From Helicobacter_D sp964464895 (GTDB lineage Bacteria; Campylobacterota; Campylobacteria; Campylobacterales; Helicobacteraceae): a stretch of DNA of 64,000 nucleotides. Position 1 is the first letter of the stretch. Every line of letters starts with the position of its first letter. The DNA lies in the NCBI GenBank assembly GCA_964464895.1, contig CAYXGY010000010.1, forward strand, positions 1-64,000. Reading direction: 5' to 3'. The notes under the pieces were generated by a model. That model made no database searches. It worked only from the letters and a program-made list of their open reading frames with translations, and had not been told where the DNA came from. The translations under genes were made by a program, and so were the position numbers. Positions 1 to 8,452 of this stretch are shown here, piece after piece.

Positions 1-1186
1 TATTCTCTATATTCTGATTGATTTCTTTTGCCATAATGCCAAATTCGTCGTTGGAACTAAATTTAAGTCGTGGTGGGAAAACTTGGCTTTCGTGATTCAC
101 AACCCTGAAGAATCCAAACAAAGCAGAAGAAATAGTTTTCAGCCTTGAGGTAATTTGCAACTTCGTAAAAATCATCATTCCAACCGCAATCACAAGGACA
201 ACCAAAATATTAGCGATGATTAATATCCATCTTGCCTTTGTCGCCGCAGCATAGATAGAATTTTCTGGGGCAGACACAATCAAGGTCCAAACAGCGACTT
301 TATCGCCAATCTCAAGCCTTACTACTGAGGTACGACTCAACTCACCCAAAGAATTGATATAGCTAGACTCTCCTTCAATCTGATTTTCAATCATATGTTT
401 TAATTCATTCATTGAGGGGCTTTGATTGACTTCTCTTAAATACAATCCCAAAAATTCCTTGCGTCCGTGTGCCGCAATCGTAGAATCTGTCGCATAGAGT
501 CCTTTGAAATCACCTTTGAAAATAACCTTATCAGGTCTTTGAAGGTCGTTTGAGATTTCTAATAAATCAACAAAAACACCTAAAGCACCAATCGTCACGC
601 CGCTTTCATCTATAATAGGTTGTCCGATTCCCATACCAAAAAATTCTTCCCCCTTAATCTTAGTCCATACAGGTCTTCCTACTGAAGCTTTTCCTGTGGA
701 TAGGACGTTTTGCACACTTTGAAAGTTTGCAATAGTGTTACTGGCTGTATCAATATGGCTTTTCCATACATCTCCTTCATCATTGACAGCCAAAATCATA
801 AAATCCCCATTGGGCAATCTGTATTTAGCATCAATATGTTCCCCACTAAATCTTGAATCTTTGAGTATCAACCACCCAAAAGCTCCAGCCCCATTGCTAT
901 TTAGAATATCCATCACATCTTGTTCTAAATAAGCAATATTCCCTCTCCGCACATCTCGTGCTACTAAAGTTTTGGAAGCATTTAGAGCGGTATAAACATC
1001 ATTGAATATTCCCTCCACCTTATAAGCCTCACGTTTAGCCGCATTCACAAGCAACTTATTAGCTGTTTCCATCTCAACTTCCTTTAAAAAGGTCGTAACA
1101 ATCAATGTAGAAATAAGCATACAAACAACCAAAATACTTGTAAGTGCTAAAATAATCTTGCCACCAATACCCAATGACAACTTCAT
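1..1186 (-). CDS. Methyl-accepting chemotaxis protein, N-terminal part (runs off left edge)
   Basis: Chemoreceptor fragment of about 395 residues; the cytoplasmic signalling domain lies beyond base 1. Reading the minus strand from ATG at 1186 gives a first membrane helix (about residues 9-33). A periplasmic region of nearly 290 residues follows, with dCache-like features (GWLILKDSRFSG, MGIGQPIIDESG, GALGVFVDL). A second helix (ILIIANILVVLVIAVGMMIF) and the start of a HAMP-like segment come next. A Shine-Dalgarno AAAGGA lies 6-7 bases before the ATG. dCache receptors sense small ligands such as amino or organic acids in the periplasm and signal through CheA/CheW; the ligand cannot be read here. 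The gene is divergent from the HAD gene, with 196 bases between them. Family assignment is confident, ligand unknown. Confidence 0.88.
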   Translation of the reverse strand, partial: MKLSLGIGGKIILALTSILVVCMLISTLIVTTFLKEVEMETANKLLVNAAKREAYKVEGIFNDVYTALNASKTLVARDVRRGNIAYLEQDVMDILNSNGAGAFGWLILKDSRFSGEHIDAKYRLPNGDFMILAVNDEGDVWKSHIDTASNTIANFQSVQNVLSTGKASVGRPVWTKIKGEEFFGMGIGQPIIDESGVTIGALGVFVDLLEISNDLQRPDKVIFKGDFKGLYATDSTIAAHGRKEFLGLYLREVNQSPSMNELKHMIENQIEGESSYINSLGELSRTSVVRLEIGDKVAVWTLIVSAPENSIYAAATKARWILIIANILVVLVIAVGMMIFTKLQITSRLKTISSALFGFFRVVNHESQVFPPRLKFSSNDEFGIMAKEINQNIEN

Positions 1187-1382
1187 AGCTTTTCCTTTGC
1201 TGTAAAAATTTGAAGCTATTTTATTGACAAAATCATTAATATAAAATCAAAAAAACGAAAATTTGTTTCTAAAATTTCATAAATCAAGCGATATAATTTA
1301 TTCTTCAAATTCCAAAAATAAGTTGAATCCTAATCTTACTCTTACTCCATTTGACTTATAATTACATTATGAAAGGTTCAAT

Positions 1383-2006
1383 ATGCTAAATGTTATTTTT
1401 GATATGGACGGGACATTGCTTGATAGCGAAAACTCTATTTGTGAGGCGATTAACGCAATCCGCAAGGACAAAAACCTGCCTGTGCTCCCAAAAGAAACCA
1501 TACAACACGCAATTCACACGCCGAATCTTAATTGTGCAAAGATTTTTTATGAGATAGATGATTTTCCACACAAGAGCTATAAAGTAGGTTTTGAGGGTTA
1601 TTTCACAAAACACTATGAGCAAAGCGCGGTGTTGTTTGAGGGCGTGCGTGAAATGTTACAAATTTGCAAAGAGAGAAATTACTTTTTAGCCCTCGCTTCT
1701 AATGCTCCACAGGAAGCACTCATAGGAATCTTACGAAAGCACAAAATTGATACATTCTTTCGTATCATTCTTGGCACAAATAACAAAATAGAATCCAAAC
1801 CAAACCCTATGATGATTCACCTCGCGTTAGAAAATGCTCCTTTCCAATCTAGCGTTTTTGTTGGGAATTGTCTCAAAGATGAGGGCGCAGCAAAAAATGC
1901 AAAGATTCCTTATCTCCAAGCCAAATGGGGCGAAAAGGCACTCAAGAGCAATGAGTTTAGTACCGCGAAAGAGCTTCTAGCAAAACTCCAAGATTACGAA
2001 TCATAA
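1383..2006 (+). CDS. HAD-superfamily hydrolase, phosphoglycolate-phosphatase-like
   Basis: A 207-residue cytoplasmic phosphatase of the haloacid dehalogenase superfamily. Motif I is DMDGT at residues 7-11 (nucleophile Asp7, acid/base Asp9), followed by an alpha-helical C1-type cap. Motif II is LASNAP near residue 103 and motif III the lysine of ESKPNP. Motif IV is VFVGNCLKDEGAAKNA, where the usual GDSxxD is GNCLKDE, so the first metal-binding acid is missing and the substrate may be unusual. Family members dephosphorylate phosphoglycolate, sugar phosphates or nucleotides; the substrate cannot be inferred. It starts at ATG 1383 after AAAGG and stands alone between a divergent chemoreceptor and a co-directional dehydrogenase 193 bases downstream. 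Confidence 0.85.
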   Translation: MLNVIFDMDGTLLDSENSICEAINAIRKDKNLPVLPKETIQHAIHTPNLNCAKIFYEIDDFPHKSYKVGFEGYFTKHYEQSAVLFEGVREMLQICKERNYFLALASNAPQEALIGILRKHKIDTFFRIILGTNNKIESKPNPMMIHLALENAPFQSSVFVGNCLKDEGAAKNAKIPYLQAKWGEKALKSNEFSTAKELLAKLQDYES

Positions 2007-2142
2007 GCCCACTTATGCCAAAACCAACTCTTAAGGCTCGCATCATCGCCTTGCGATTCCCTGTTTGGCATTCACTTAAAACGAATCTTTCTAATTGACC
2101 TTATTAGTATTTTGTTTCAAAATGCTATAATCTTATCCTTAC

Positions 2143-2173
2143 TTGACTGATACCCACTCTCATCACTTATAAT
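2143..2173 (+). promoter_or_regulatory. Promoter of alcohol dehydrogenase gene, 19-bp spacer
   Basis: TTGACT (2143-2148), 19 bases, TATAAT (2168-2173), then AAAAAGGAG before ATG 2200. The long spacer with near-consensus boxes is typical of promoters remodelled by MerR-type activators; only weak TGAT/ATCA half-sites are visible in it. The same layout occurs at 25530-25560 and 28070-28100. Confidence 0.6.
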
Positions 2174-2199
2174 AATCCATATTCTAAAAAGGAGCAATC

Positions 2200-3501
2200 A
2201 TGCACAAACAAACGAACCAAACCAACGCAAATAGCGACAATGTGGCGACCGATTCGAGCCGCCGCGATTTTCTCAAAAAGAGTATTCTCGCAAGCGGAAT
2301 CGTCGGCAGCGGCACGCTCGCAAGTGGGATTTTTTCGCCGCTTGCGGCTGCTACTTCTAAACAAGTCCGCGACTTGCCATTGCCAAAAGAAGCACCAAAG
2401 CCAAGCGTGGAGCAGAATCTCTCGGAGTTTCAAAACGCACAGCCCATCACCGCTAAGGGCTACGCGGCTTTTAGCAAGGATTGGAAATTCCACCCCTACA
2501 ACTTCACGCGGCATGCGGTGGGCGAGAATGATGTTTTGCTTGAGATTCTCTACGCTGGAATCTGCCATAGCGACCTACACACCGTGAGCGGCGACCACCA
2601 CGGCGCAACGTATCCAATGGTGCCCGGACACGAGATTTTGGGCAAAGTCATCGCTGTGAGCAACAAGGTGCAAAAGTTTAAGGTTGGCGATTATGCTGGC
2701 GTGGGGTGTATGGTCAATAGCTGCGGGCAATGCGAGGCGTGCAAGGCAAGCAAAGAGCAATATTGCACAAACGGCAAGACCGTCTTTACCTACAACAGCA
2801 AAGATGTCTTCCACAACAACGACATCACGAAGGGCGGCTATGCCAATAATATTGTCGTGAGTGAAAAATTTGCCATTTCTGTGCCAAGTAATGCCAAACT
2901 CGAGAGAATCGCGCCATTGCTTTGCGCAGGGATTACGACATATTCGCCAATCATGTTTTCGGGCGTAAAGAAAGGGCAAAAGGTCGCCGTTGCTGGGCTC
3001 GGCGGGCTCGGGCACATGGCGGCAAAGTATATGATTGCGCTAGGCGCGGAGGTTACCGCGTTTGATATTGTCGATAAGGCAAAAGAGGCAAAGGCACTTG
3101 GCGTGAAGCAATTTGTAAATGTGAAAAGCAAAACATTTGCGCAAATCGCAAATGAATTTGACTTTATTATTAGCACGATTCCGTATCATTATGATGTGAA
3201 TGCCTACCATAAAATGCTGAAGTTCGGTGGCGAAATGGCGATTGTTGGATTGCCCGCGAGCAAAGACAAGCCAAAGCTAGATTTTGATGCGTTTGTGTGG
3301 CAGTTTCAGAATAAAAAAATCTACCCAAGCGTGATTGGTGGAATCAAAGAAACGCAGGAAATGTTGGATTATTCTGTGAAAAATGACATCTACCCCGATG
3401 TGGAAATGATTCCGATTCAAAAGCTTGATGAGGCATATCAAGTCGTCGCGGCGGGCAAGGCGAGATTCCGCTATGTGATTGATATGAGCAGCTTGAACTA
3501 A
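2200..3501 (+). CDS. Tat-exported zinc-dependent NAD(P) alcohol dehydrogenase (CAD/YahK family)
   Basis: 433 residues. The first 52 or so are a twin-arginine signal: SRRDFLKK (Arg21-Arg22), a hydrophobic stretch and AAA. The rest is a medium-chain dehydrogenase of the cinnamyl-alcohol-dehydrogenase type. Catalytic zinc ligands are Cys122 and the GHE motif (His144-Glu145). The structural zinc Cys175, 178, 181 and 189 are all present. The Rossmann motif GLGGLG is at 266-271. The family reduces aldehydes with NADPH. Placing it in the periplasm implies that the folded, cofactor-loaded enzyme is exported, as known for glucose-fructose oxidoreductase. SD AAGGAG lies 5 bases from ATG 2200. Eleven bases separate it from the exported hydrolase, so they are probably one operon. 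The DNA is visibly richer in GC than the ankyrin genes downstream, suggesting transfer. Confidence 0.92.
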   Translation: MHKQTNQTNANSDNVATDSSRRDFLKKSILASGIVGSGTLASGIFSPLAAATSKQVRDLPLPKEAPKPSVEQNLSEFQNAQPITAKGYAAFSKDWKFHPYNFTRHAVGENDVLLEILYAGICHSDLHTVSGDHHGATYPMVPGHEILGKVIAVSNKVQKFKVGDYAGVGCMVNSCGQCEACKASKEQYCTNGKTVFTYNSKDVFHNNDITKGGYANNIVVSEKFAISVPSNAKLERIAPLLCAGITTYSPIMFSGVKKGQKVAVAGLGGLGHMAAKYMIALGAEVTAFDIVDKAKEAKALGVKQFVNVKSKTFAQIANEFDFIISTIPYHYDVNAYHKMLKFGGEMAIVGLPASKDKPKLDFDAFVWQFQNKKIYPSVIGGIKETQEMLDYSVKNDIYPDVEMIPIQKLDEAYQVVAAGKARFRYVIDMSSLN

Positions 3502-3511
3502 GGAGGGCAAA

Positions 3512-4540
3512 ATGGCACGAGGAATCGGCAAGATATTTGGCATTTTATTACTATTATTTCTAGGAGGAACGACTATGGCAGCAGATAAAAATTGGGACAA
3601 AGTCTTCGCAAAAAGCGAACAAGTCAATGTGCAAAAAGTGCAATTTAAAAACCGCTATGGAATCACATTGTCGGGGGATTTGTATCTCCCCAAAAATATG
3701 GACAAAGCGGGCAAGCTCCCAGCAATCGCGATTGCGGGACCCTTTGGCGCGGTAAAGGAACAAGCGAGCGGATTCTACACACAAACGCTCGCCCAAAAGG
3801 GCTTTATCGCCCTCGCCTTTGACCCGTCTTATACGGGCGAAAGCGGCGGCGAGCCCCGCAATGTCGCCTCGCCCGACATCAACACAGAAGACTTTAGCGC
3901 AGCTGTGGATTTCTTGAGTAACCACGCAAATGTGGATTCTAAGAAAATCGGAATCGTGGGCATTTGCGGCTTTGGCGGGTTTGCGCTCAACGTTGCCGCG
4001 ATGGATACGCGCATTCGCGCAACGGTGGCTTCGACGATGTATGACATGACACGCGTGGGCGCGCGAGGATACAACGACACGATAGACGCAAAGGCGCGCT
4101 ATGAGCTCAAAGAGAATCTCAATAGACAGCGCACGGAGGATTTTAAGAAGGGCACTTTCGCGCCACAAGGTGGATTGCCCGAAAAACTCACGGGCGATGA
4201 GCCGCAATTTATCAAGGATTATTTTGATTATTACAAAACGTCGCGGGGATTCCACGCGCGCGCGATTAATTCAAATGGTGCTTGGAATCTGACATCATCG
4301 CTTTCTATGATAAATATGCCGATTTTGGCATATAGCGATGAAATCCAAAGCGCGGTTTTGGTCATTCACGGCGAAAAGGCGCATAGTCGCTATTTTAGCG
4401 AAGACGCGTTCAAAAAGCTCAAGGGCAAAAACAAGGAATTGCTGATTATCAAAGACGCTAATCATGTGGATTTGTATGATAATGCAGATAAGATTCCATT
4501 TGAAAAAATCGCGGCATTTTTCAATGAGAATCTAAAATAA
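3512..4540 (+). CDS. Exported alpha/beta hydrolase (dienelactone hydrolase / YcjY-like)
   Basis: 342 residues with a Sec-type signal (KIFGILLLLFLGGTTMAA, cleavage near residue 24) followed by an alpha/beta-hydrolase. The nucleophile elbow reads GICGFGG, so the nucleophile is Cys152 rather than Ser, as in dienelactone hydrolases. The catalytic His is in DANHVDLYD (about His318). A large lid insertion lies between about residues 170 and 255. The physiological ester or lactone is unknown. ATG 3512 has AAGGAGG five bases upstream. A second AGGAGG followed by ATG at 3575 (codon 22) sits exactly at the signal peptide end and could make a cytosolic form. It follows the Tat-exported dehydrogenase by 11 bases, suggesting a shared pathway. 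Confidence 0.88.
   Translation: MARGIGKIFGILLLLFLGGTTMAADKNWDKVFAKSEQVNVQKVQFKNRYGITLSGDLYLPKNMDKAGKLPAIAIAGPFGAVKEQASGFYTQTLAQKGFIALAFDPSYTGESGGEPRNVASPDINTEDFSAAVDFLSNHANVDSKKIGIVGICGFGGFALNVAAMDTRIRATVASTMYDMTRVGARGYNDTIDAKARYELKENLNRQRTEDFKKGTFAPQGGLPEKLTGDEPQFIKDYFDYYKTSRGFHARAINSNGAWNLTSSLSMINMPILAYSDEIQSAVLVIHGEKAHSRYFSEDAFKKLKGKNKELLIIKDANHVDLYDNADKIPFEKIAAFFNENLK
3562..3577 (+). promoter_or_regulatory. Internal Shine-Dalgarno and in-frame ATG at the signal-peptide end of the hydrolase
   Basis: AGGAGG at 3562-3567, seven bases, then ATG 3575 in frame with the hydrolase gene. Translation from here would yield a protein starting MAADKNW without the signal peptide. Confidence 0.5.
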
Positions 4541-4604
4541 TGTCCCGCTCCTTGCTTGGCGATTTTGCCTTGCAAGGCGCAAGATTCTAAACAAAAGGAA
4601 CGCG

Positions 4605-5018
4605 ATGACCAAAGAACAAGCCCTAGCATTTATCGCCGAACAAAAAACCGCCTTTCTTGGCTCTGTCAATGAAAATGGATTCCCAATGATTCGGGCAATG
4701 CTCGCACCACGAAAGATAGAAGAGAATCGCATTTATTTCACGACAAACACATCATCAAACAAAATCAAGCATTATGCAAACAACCAAAAGGCTTGCGTAT
4801 ATTTCTACAAGCGCGGACGTTTTAAGTATCAAGGGCTTGGAATCATCGGCACGATAGAGATTTGCAAAGACCTACCCACAAAAGAGATGATTTGGCAAGA
4901 GGGCGACACGAGATATTATAAAAAGGGCGTGAGCGACCCCGATTATTGCGTCTTAAAATTTACCTGCATTGAGGCAGAATATTATTGTGATTTTAAAAAA
5001 GAAAGGTTTGCTTTTTAG
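4605..5018 (+). CDS. Pyridoxamine 5'-phosphate oxidase-fold family protein
   Basis: 137 residues, no signal peptide. The sequence fits the split-barrel FMN/F420/haem-binding PNPOx-like family: an N-terminal helix, then TAFLGSVNENGFPMIRAM, IYFTTNTSSNKIKHY, ACVYFYKRG and the C-terminal strand VLKFTCIEAEYYCDF. Members are small flavin or haem proteins often tied to stress responses; true PNP oxidase activity is unlikely at this length. SD AAAGGA lies before ATG 4605. It is 64 bases downstream of the hydrolase and 44 upstream of the first ankyrin gene, so it may share their transcript. Base composition is intermediate between its neighbours. Confidence 0.82.
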   Translation: MTKEQALAFIAEQKTAFLGSVNENGFPMIRAMLAPRKIEENRIYFTTNTSSNKIKHYANNQKACVYFYKRGRFKYQGLGIIGTIEICKDLPTKEMIWQEGDTRYYKKGVSDPDYCVLKFTCIEAEYYCDFKKERFAF

Positions 5019-5062
5019 GCTATTGCCAAATTATAAAGCAATGTGGAAAAAGGATAAGAGCA

Positions 5063-5356
5063 GTGTTTGACGCAGATAAGGCAAGAGAGTTTATAGAATC
5101 TTCAAGAAATGGAGATATGAAAAGATTAAAGGAATTATTGGATTCTGGGATTAATGTCAATATTCAAGATGAAGTGGGTGCTACTGCTTTAACGTGGGCT
5201 TCATATTGTGGCGATATAGAAATGGTGAGAGAGTTAATACAAGCTGGAGCGGATATGAATATTAAAGATACAAAAGGCAAAACGGCTTTGAATTATGCAA
5301 AAGATAATGGACATAATGATATGATAGAACTTTTAGAAAAAGAAAAAGGAAGGTAA
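5063..5356 (+). CDS. Small ankyrin-repeat protein without signal peptide
   Basis: 97 residues made of about three ankyrin repeats (GDMKRLKELLDSGINVN, GATALTWAS, GKTALNYAKDNGHNDMIELL). It starts at GTG 5063, preceded by AAGGATAAG at good distance; the ATG at 5041 leads into an early stop. It lacks the leader of the five genes that follow, so it is probably cytoplasmic. Its tail ELLEKEKGR matches the tails at 6775 and 8451. It is the first of six head-to-tail ankyrin genes; the next begins 3 bases after its stop and uses the GGAAGG in its last codons as SD. Confidence 0.85.
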   Translation: MFDADKAREFIESSRNGDMKRLKELLDSGINVNIQDEVGATALTWASYCGDIEMVRELIQAGADMNIKDTKGKTALNYAKDNGHNDMIELLEKEKGR

Positions 5357-5359
5357 TAA

Positions 5360-6775
5360 ATGAAAAGAATCTTAACTCTTGTCATACTAGTTTTCATCTC
5401 TACCAATCTCTATGCACTAACCAAAGATGAAGAAGGCTTTTTACAAGCCGCAAAAGAGGGAAACATAAATAAAGTAAAAGAGTTATTAACTTTAGGAGTT
5501 GATGTTAATATTCAAAATGAATATGGTTGGAATGCTTTGATGATTGCTTCAGAATATGGTCATATTGAAATAGTTAGAGAACTAATAAAAGCTAAAGGAG
5601 TTGATATTAATATTAAATCTGCAGGGGGTGATACTGCTTTGATGATTGCTCCAGAATATGGTCATACTGAAATAGTTAGAGAATTAATACAAGTTGGGGC
5701 TGATGTGAATATTCAAAATGAACTTGGTTATACTGCTTTAATGCGTGCTTCAAAATATGGTAATACTGAAACAGTTAGAGAATTAATAAAAGCAGGTGCT
5801 GACACTAATATTAAAAATAAATATGGTTATACTGCTTTATATTATGCAAAAAAGGAAGGACATAATGAGATTGTAAAGCTTTTAAGTAAGGGGGTAAAAA
5901 ACAATGAAGAAGATTTTTTACAAGCCGCAAAAGAGGGAAACATAAATAAAGTAAAAGAATTATTAACTTTAGGAGTTGATGTTAATATTCAAAATGAATA
6001 TGGTTGGAATGCTTTAATGTGGGCTTCACATTATGGTAATATAGAAATAGTTAGAGAACTAATAAAATCTGGGGCTGATGTGAATATTCAAGAGGCAGAA
6101 GGTTATACTGCTTTAATGTGGGCTTCAGATAAAGGGCATACTGAAATAGTAAAAGAATTAATACAAGCTGGAGCAGATTTAAATATTCAAGAGGAAGATG
6201 GCTATACTGCTTTAATATATGCTGCACAACATGGACATACCGAAGTAGCTAGAACATTAATAAAAGCAGGGGCTAATGTGAATATTAAAAATATGAATGC
6301 TTATACTGCTTTGATGATTGCTTCAGATTATGGTCATATTGAAATAGTTAGAGAATTAATAAAGTCTGGGGCTAATGTGAATATTCAAGATGAAAATGGT
6401 AAAACTGCTTTAACGTATGCTTCAAATAATGGTGATATAGAAATAATTAGAGAGCTAATAGCAGCAGGGGCTGATGTGAATATTAAAAATAAATGGGGTT
6501 ATAATGCTTTGATGATGGCTTCAGATAAAGGGCGTACTGAAATAGTAAAAGAATTAATACAAGCTGGTGCAGATTTAAATATTCAAGAGGAAGATGGCTA
6601 TACTGCTTTAATGGGTGCTTCATATTATGGTTATACTGAAATAGTTAGAGAATTAATAAAAGCAGGGGCTGATGTGAATATTAAAAATAAATATGGTACT
6701 ACTGCTTTAGATTATGCAAAAGAGGAAGGACATAATGAGATTGTAGAACTTTTAGAAAAAGAAAAAGGAAGGTAA
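5360..6775 (+). CDS. Exported ankyrin-repeat protein, 14 repeats, fusion of two array units
   Basis: 471 residues. A Sec signal (RILTLVILVFISTNLYA) is followed by about 14 ankyrin repeats of 33 residues with the TALM-AS-GHTEIVRELI-AGADVNI pattern. Five repeats end in a capping YYAKKEGHNEIVKLLSK. A linker KGVKNNEED follows, and then the mature N-terminus of a paralogue (FLQAAKEGNINKVKELL) begins again, so the gene is an in-frame fusion of two units with the second leader lost. Ankyrin repeats bind proteins. Periplasmic ankyrin proteins of Campylobacterota have been tied to catalase haem supply, but no catalase gene is nearby. The partner is unknown. Confidence 0.88.
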   Translation: MKRILTLVILVFISTNLYALTKDEEGFLQAAKEGNINKVKELLTLGVDVNIQNEYGWNALMIASEYGHIEIVRELIKAKGVDINIKSAGGDTALMIAPEYGHTEIVRELIQVGADVNIQNELGYTALMRASKYGNTETVRELIKAGADTNIKNKYGYTALYYAKKEGHNEIVKLLSKGVKNNEEDFLQAAKEGNINKVKELLTLGVDVNIQNEYGWNALMWASHYGNIEIVRELIKSGADVNIQEAEGYTALMWASDKGHTEIVKELIQAGADLNIQEEDGYTALIYAAQHGHTEVARTLIKAGANVNIKNMNAYTALMIASDYGHIEIVRELIKSGANVNIQDENGKTALTYASNNGDIEIIRELIAAGADVNIKNKWGYNALMMASDKGRTEIVKELIQAGADLNIQEEDGYTALMGASYYGYTEIVRELIKAGADVNIKNKYGTTALDYAKEEGHNEIVELLEKEKGR

Positions 6776-6778
6776 TAA

Positions 6779-7513
6779 ATGAAAAGAATCTTCACTCTTG
6801 TCATACTAGTTTTCATCTCTACCAATCTCTATGCACTAACCAAAGATGAAGAAGTTTTTTTATCCGCATCAAAAACGGGAGATATGGAAACAGTGAGGAA
6901 ATTATTAGATTCGGGAATAGATGTTAATATTAAAAATAAAAATGATGATGGTTTTACTGCTTTAATATATGCTTCATATAAAGGGCATACTGAAATAGTA
7001 AAAGAATTAATACAAGCTGGAGCAGATTTAAATATTCAAGAGGAAGATGGCTATACTGCTTTAATATATGCTGCACAACATGGACATACCGAAGTAGCTA
7101 GAACATTAATAAAAGCAGGGGCTAATGTGAATATTCAAGATAAATATGATTTGACTGCTTTAATGTGGGCTTCAAAATATGGCTATACTGGAGTAGTTAG
7201 AGAATTAATAAAAAGAGTTACTGATGTGAATATTCAAAATAAAAGAGGTTGGACTGCTTTAATGATGGCTTCAGACAATGGTAAGACTGAAATAGTTAGA
7301 GAATTAATAAAGTCTGGGGCTAATGTGAATATTCAAGATGAAAATGGTAAAACTGCTTTAACGTATGCTTCAAATAATGGTGATATAGAAATAATTAGAG
7401 AGCTAATAGCAGCAGGGGCTGATATTAATATTAAAGATAACGCAGGTAAAACGGCTTTAGATTATGCAAAAGAGGGAGGACATAATGATATTGTAGAACT
7501 TTTAAGTAAGTAA
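6779..7513 (+). CDS. Exported ankyrin-repeat protein, about 7 repeats
   Basis: 244 residues: the array's common signal peptide (RIFTLVILVFISTNLYA), the mature start LTKDEEVFLSASKTGDMETVRKLL, then about seven ankyrin repeats, ending GKTALDYAKEGGHNDIVELLSK. Repeats 2-4 are copied exactly from the preceding gene at DNA level (6980-7135 equals 6131-6286). One repeat is degenerate (LIKRVTDVNIQ instead of LIKAGADVNIQ). The SD GGAAGG lies inside the end of the preceding gene. It probably acts as a periplasmic protein-binding scaffold; the ligand is unknown. Confidence 0.87.
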   Translation: MKRIFTLVILVFISTNLYALTKDEEVFLSASKTGDMETVRKLLDSGIDVNIKNKNDDGFTALIYASYKGHTEIVKELIQAGADLNIQEEDGYTALIYAAQHGHTEVARTLIKAGANVNIQDKYDLTALMWASKYGYTGVVRELIKRVTDVNIQNKRGWTALMMASDNGKTEIVRELIKSGANVNIQDENGKTALTYASNNGDIEIIRELIAAGADINIKDNAGKTALDYAKEGGHNDIVELLSK

Positions 7514-7534
7514 AAATAAAGGAGATAAAAAACA

Positions 7535-7903
7535 ATGAAGAAAATATTAATTATTTTAATTTTAATATCTATTAATTTATATTCACTAACTCAAAATGAA
7601 GAAAATTTTTTAGAAGCCGCAGAATATGGAAACATAAATAAAATAAAAGAATTATTAACTTTAGGAATAGATGTGAATATTCAAAATGAAGATGGTTATA
7701 CTGCTTTAATATGGGCTTCATATAAAGGTTATATAAAAATAGTTAGAGCATTAATAAAAGCTGGGGCTAATGTGAATATTCAAGATGAAAATGGTAAAAC
7801 TGCTTTAACGTATGCTTCAAATAATGGTGATATAGAAATAATTAGAGAGCTAATAGCAGCAGGGTCTGATATTAATATTAAAGATAACGAAGGCAATAAA
7901 TGA
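7535..7903 (+). CDS. Exported ankyrin-repeat protein, C-terminally truncated by recombination
   Basis: 122 residues with a divergent leader (KKILIILILISINLYS) and three and a half ankyrin repeats. It stops after INIKDNEGNK, in the middle of the repeat that in all siblings continues KTALDYAKE-GHNDI-ELL. The stop TGA overlaps the ATG of the next gene (ATGA at 7900-7903). The following bases are the leader of the next unit, so the 3' end seems to have been deleted by recombination between short matches (GGCAATAAATGAAAAG versus GGTAATAAATGAAAAG). SD AAGGAG lies before ATG 7535. It may still fold as a short stack. Confidence 0.82.
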   Translation: MKKILIILILISINLYSLTQNEENFLEAAEYGNINKIKELLTLGIDVNIQNEDGYTALIWASYKGYIKIVRALIKAGANVNIQDENGKTALTYASNNGDIEIIRELIAAGSDINIKDNEGNK

Positions 7904-8451
7904 AAAGAATCTTAACTCTTGTCATACTAGTTTTCATCTCTACCAATCTCTATGCACTAACCAAAGATGAAGAAGGCTTTTTACAAGCCGCAAAAGAGGG
8001 AAACATAAATAAAGTAAAAGAGTTATTAACTTTAGGAGTTGATGTTAATATTAAAAATGAAGAGGGTCTTTATGATTTTACTGCTTTAATGTTGGCTTCA
8101 TTTGAAGGCAATATAGAAATAGTTAGAGAACTAATAAAAGCAGGGGCAGATATTAATATTAAAGATGAAGATGGTAAAACTGCTTTATTGTATGCTTCAT
8201 TTGAAGGGCATACAGAAATGGTAAAAGAACTAATAAAGGCTGGAGCAAATTTAAATATTCAAGAGGAATATGGTTGGACTGTTTTAATGTTTGCTTCATA
8301 TAAAGGTTATACTGAAATAGTTAGAGAATTAATAAGAGCAGGGGCTAATGTCCATATTAAAGATAAACTTGGCAAAACGGCTTTAGATTATGCAAAAGAG
8401 AATGGGCACAATGATATAATAGATCTTTTAGAAAAAGAAAAAGGAAGGTAA
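7900..8451 (+). CDS. Exported ankyrin-repeat protein, 5 repeats
   Basis: 183 residues; its leader and first mature residues are identical to those of the 5360 gene (KRILTLVILVFISTNLYALTKDEEGFLQAAKEGNINKV). It then has about five ankyrin repeats and the tail DLLEKEKGR. The start ATG overlaps the stop of the preceding truncated gene by four bases, so translation is probably coupled. It lacks a clear SD of its own because the recombination that shortened its neighbour removed the GGAAGG present before the other copies. Confidence 0.86.
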   Translation: MKRILTLVILVFISTNLYALTKDEEGFLQAAKEGNINKVKELLTLGVDVNIKNEEGLYDFTALMLASFEGNIEIVRELIKAGADINIKDEDGKTALLYASFEGHTEMVKELIKAGANLNIQEEYGWTVLMFASYKGYTEIVRELIRAGANVHIKDKLGKTALDYAKENGHNDIIDLLEKEKGR

Positions 8452-8452
8452 A

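Noticed and set aside
735..932. 65-codon plus-strand ORF
   Set aside because: Shadow of the chemoreceptor gene on the opposite strand.
3560..4255. 231-codon minus-strand ORF
   Set aside because: Shadow of the GC-rich hydrolase gene; no start signal or family.
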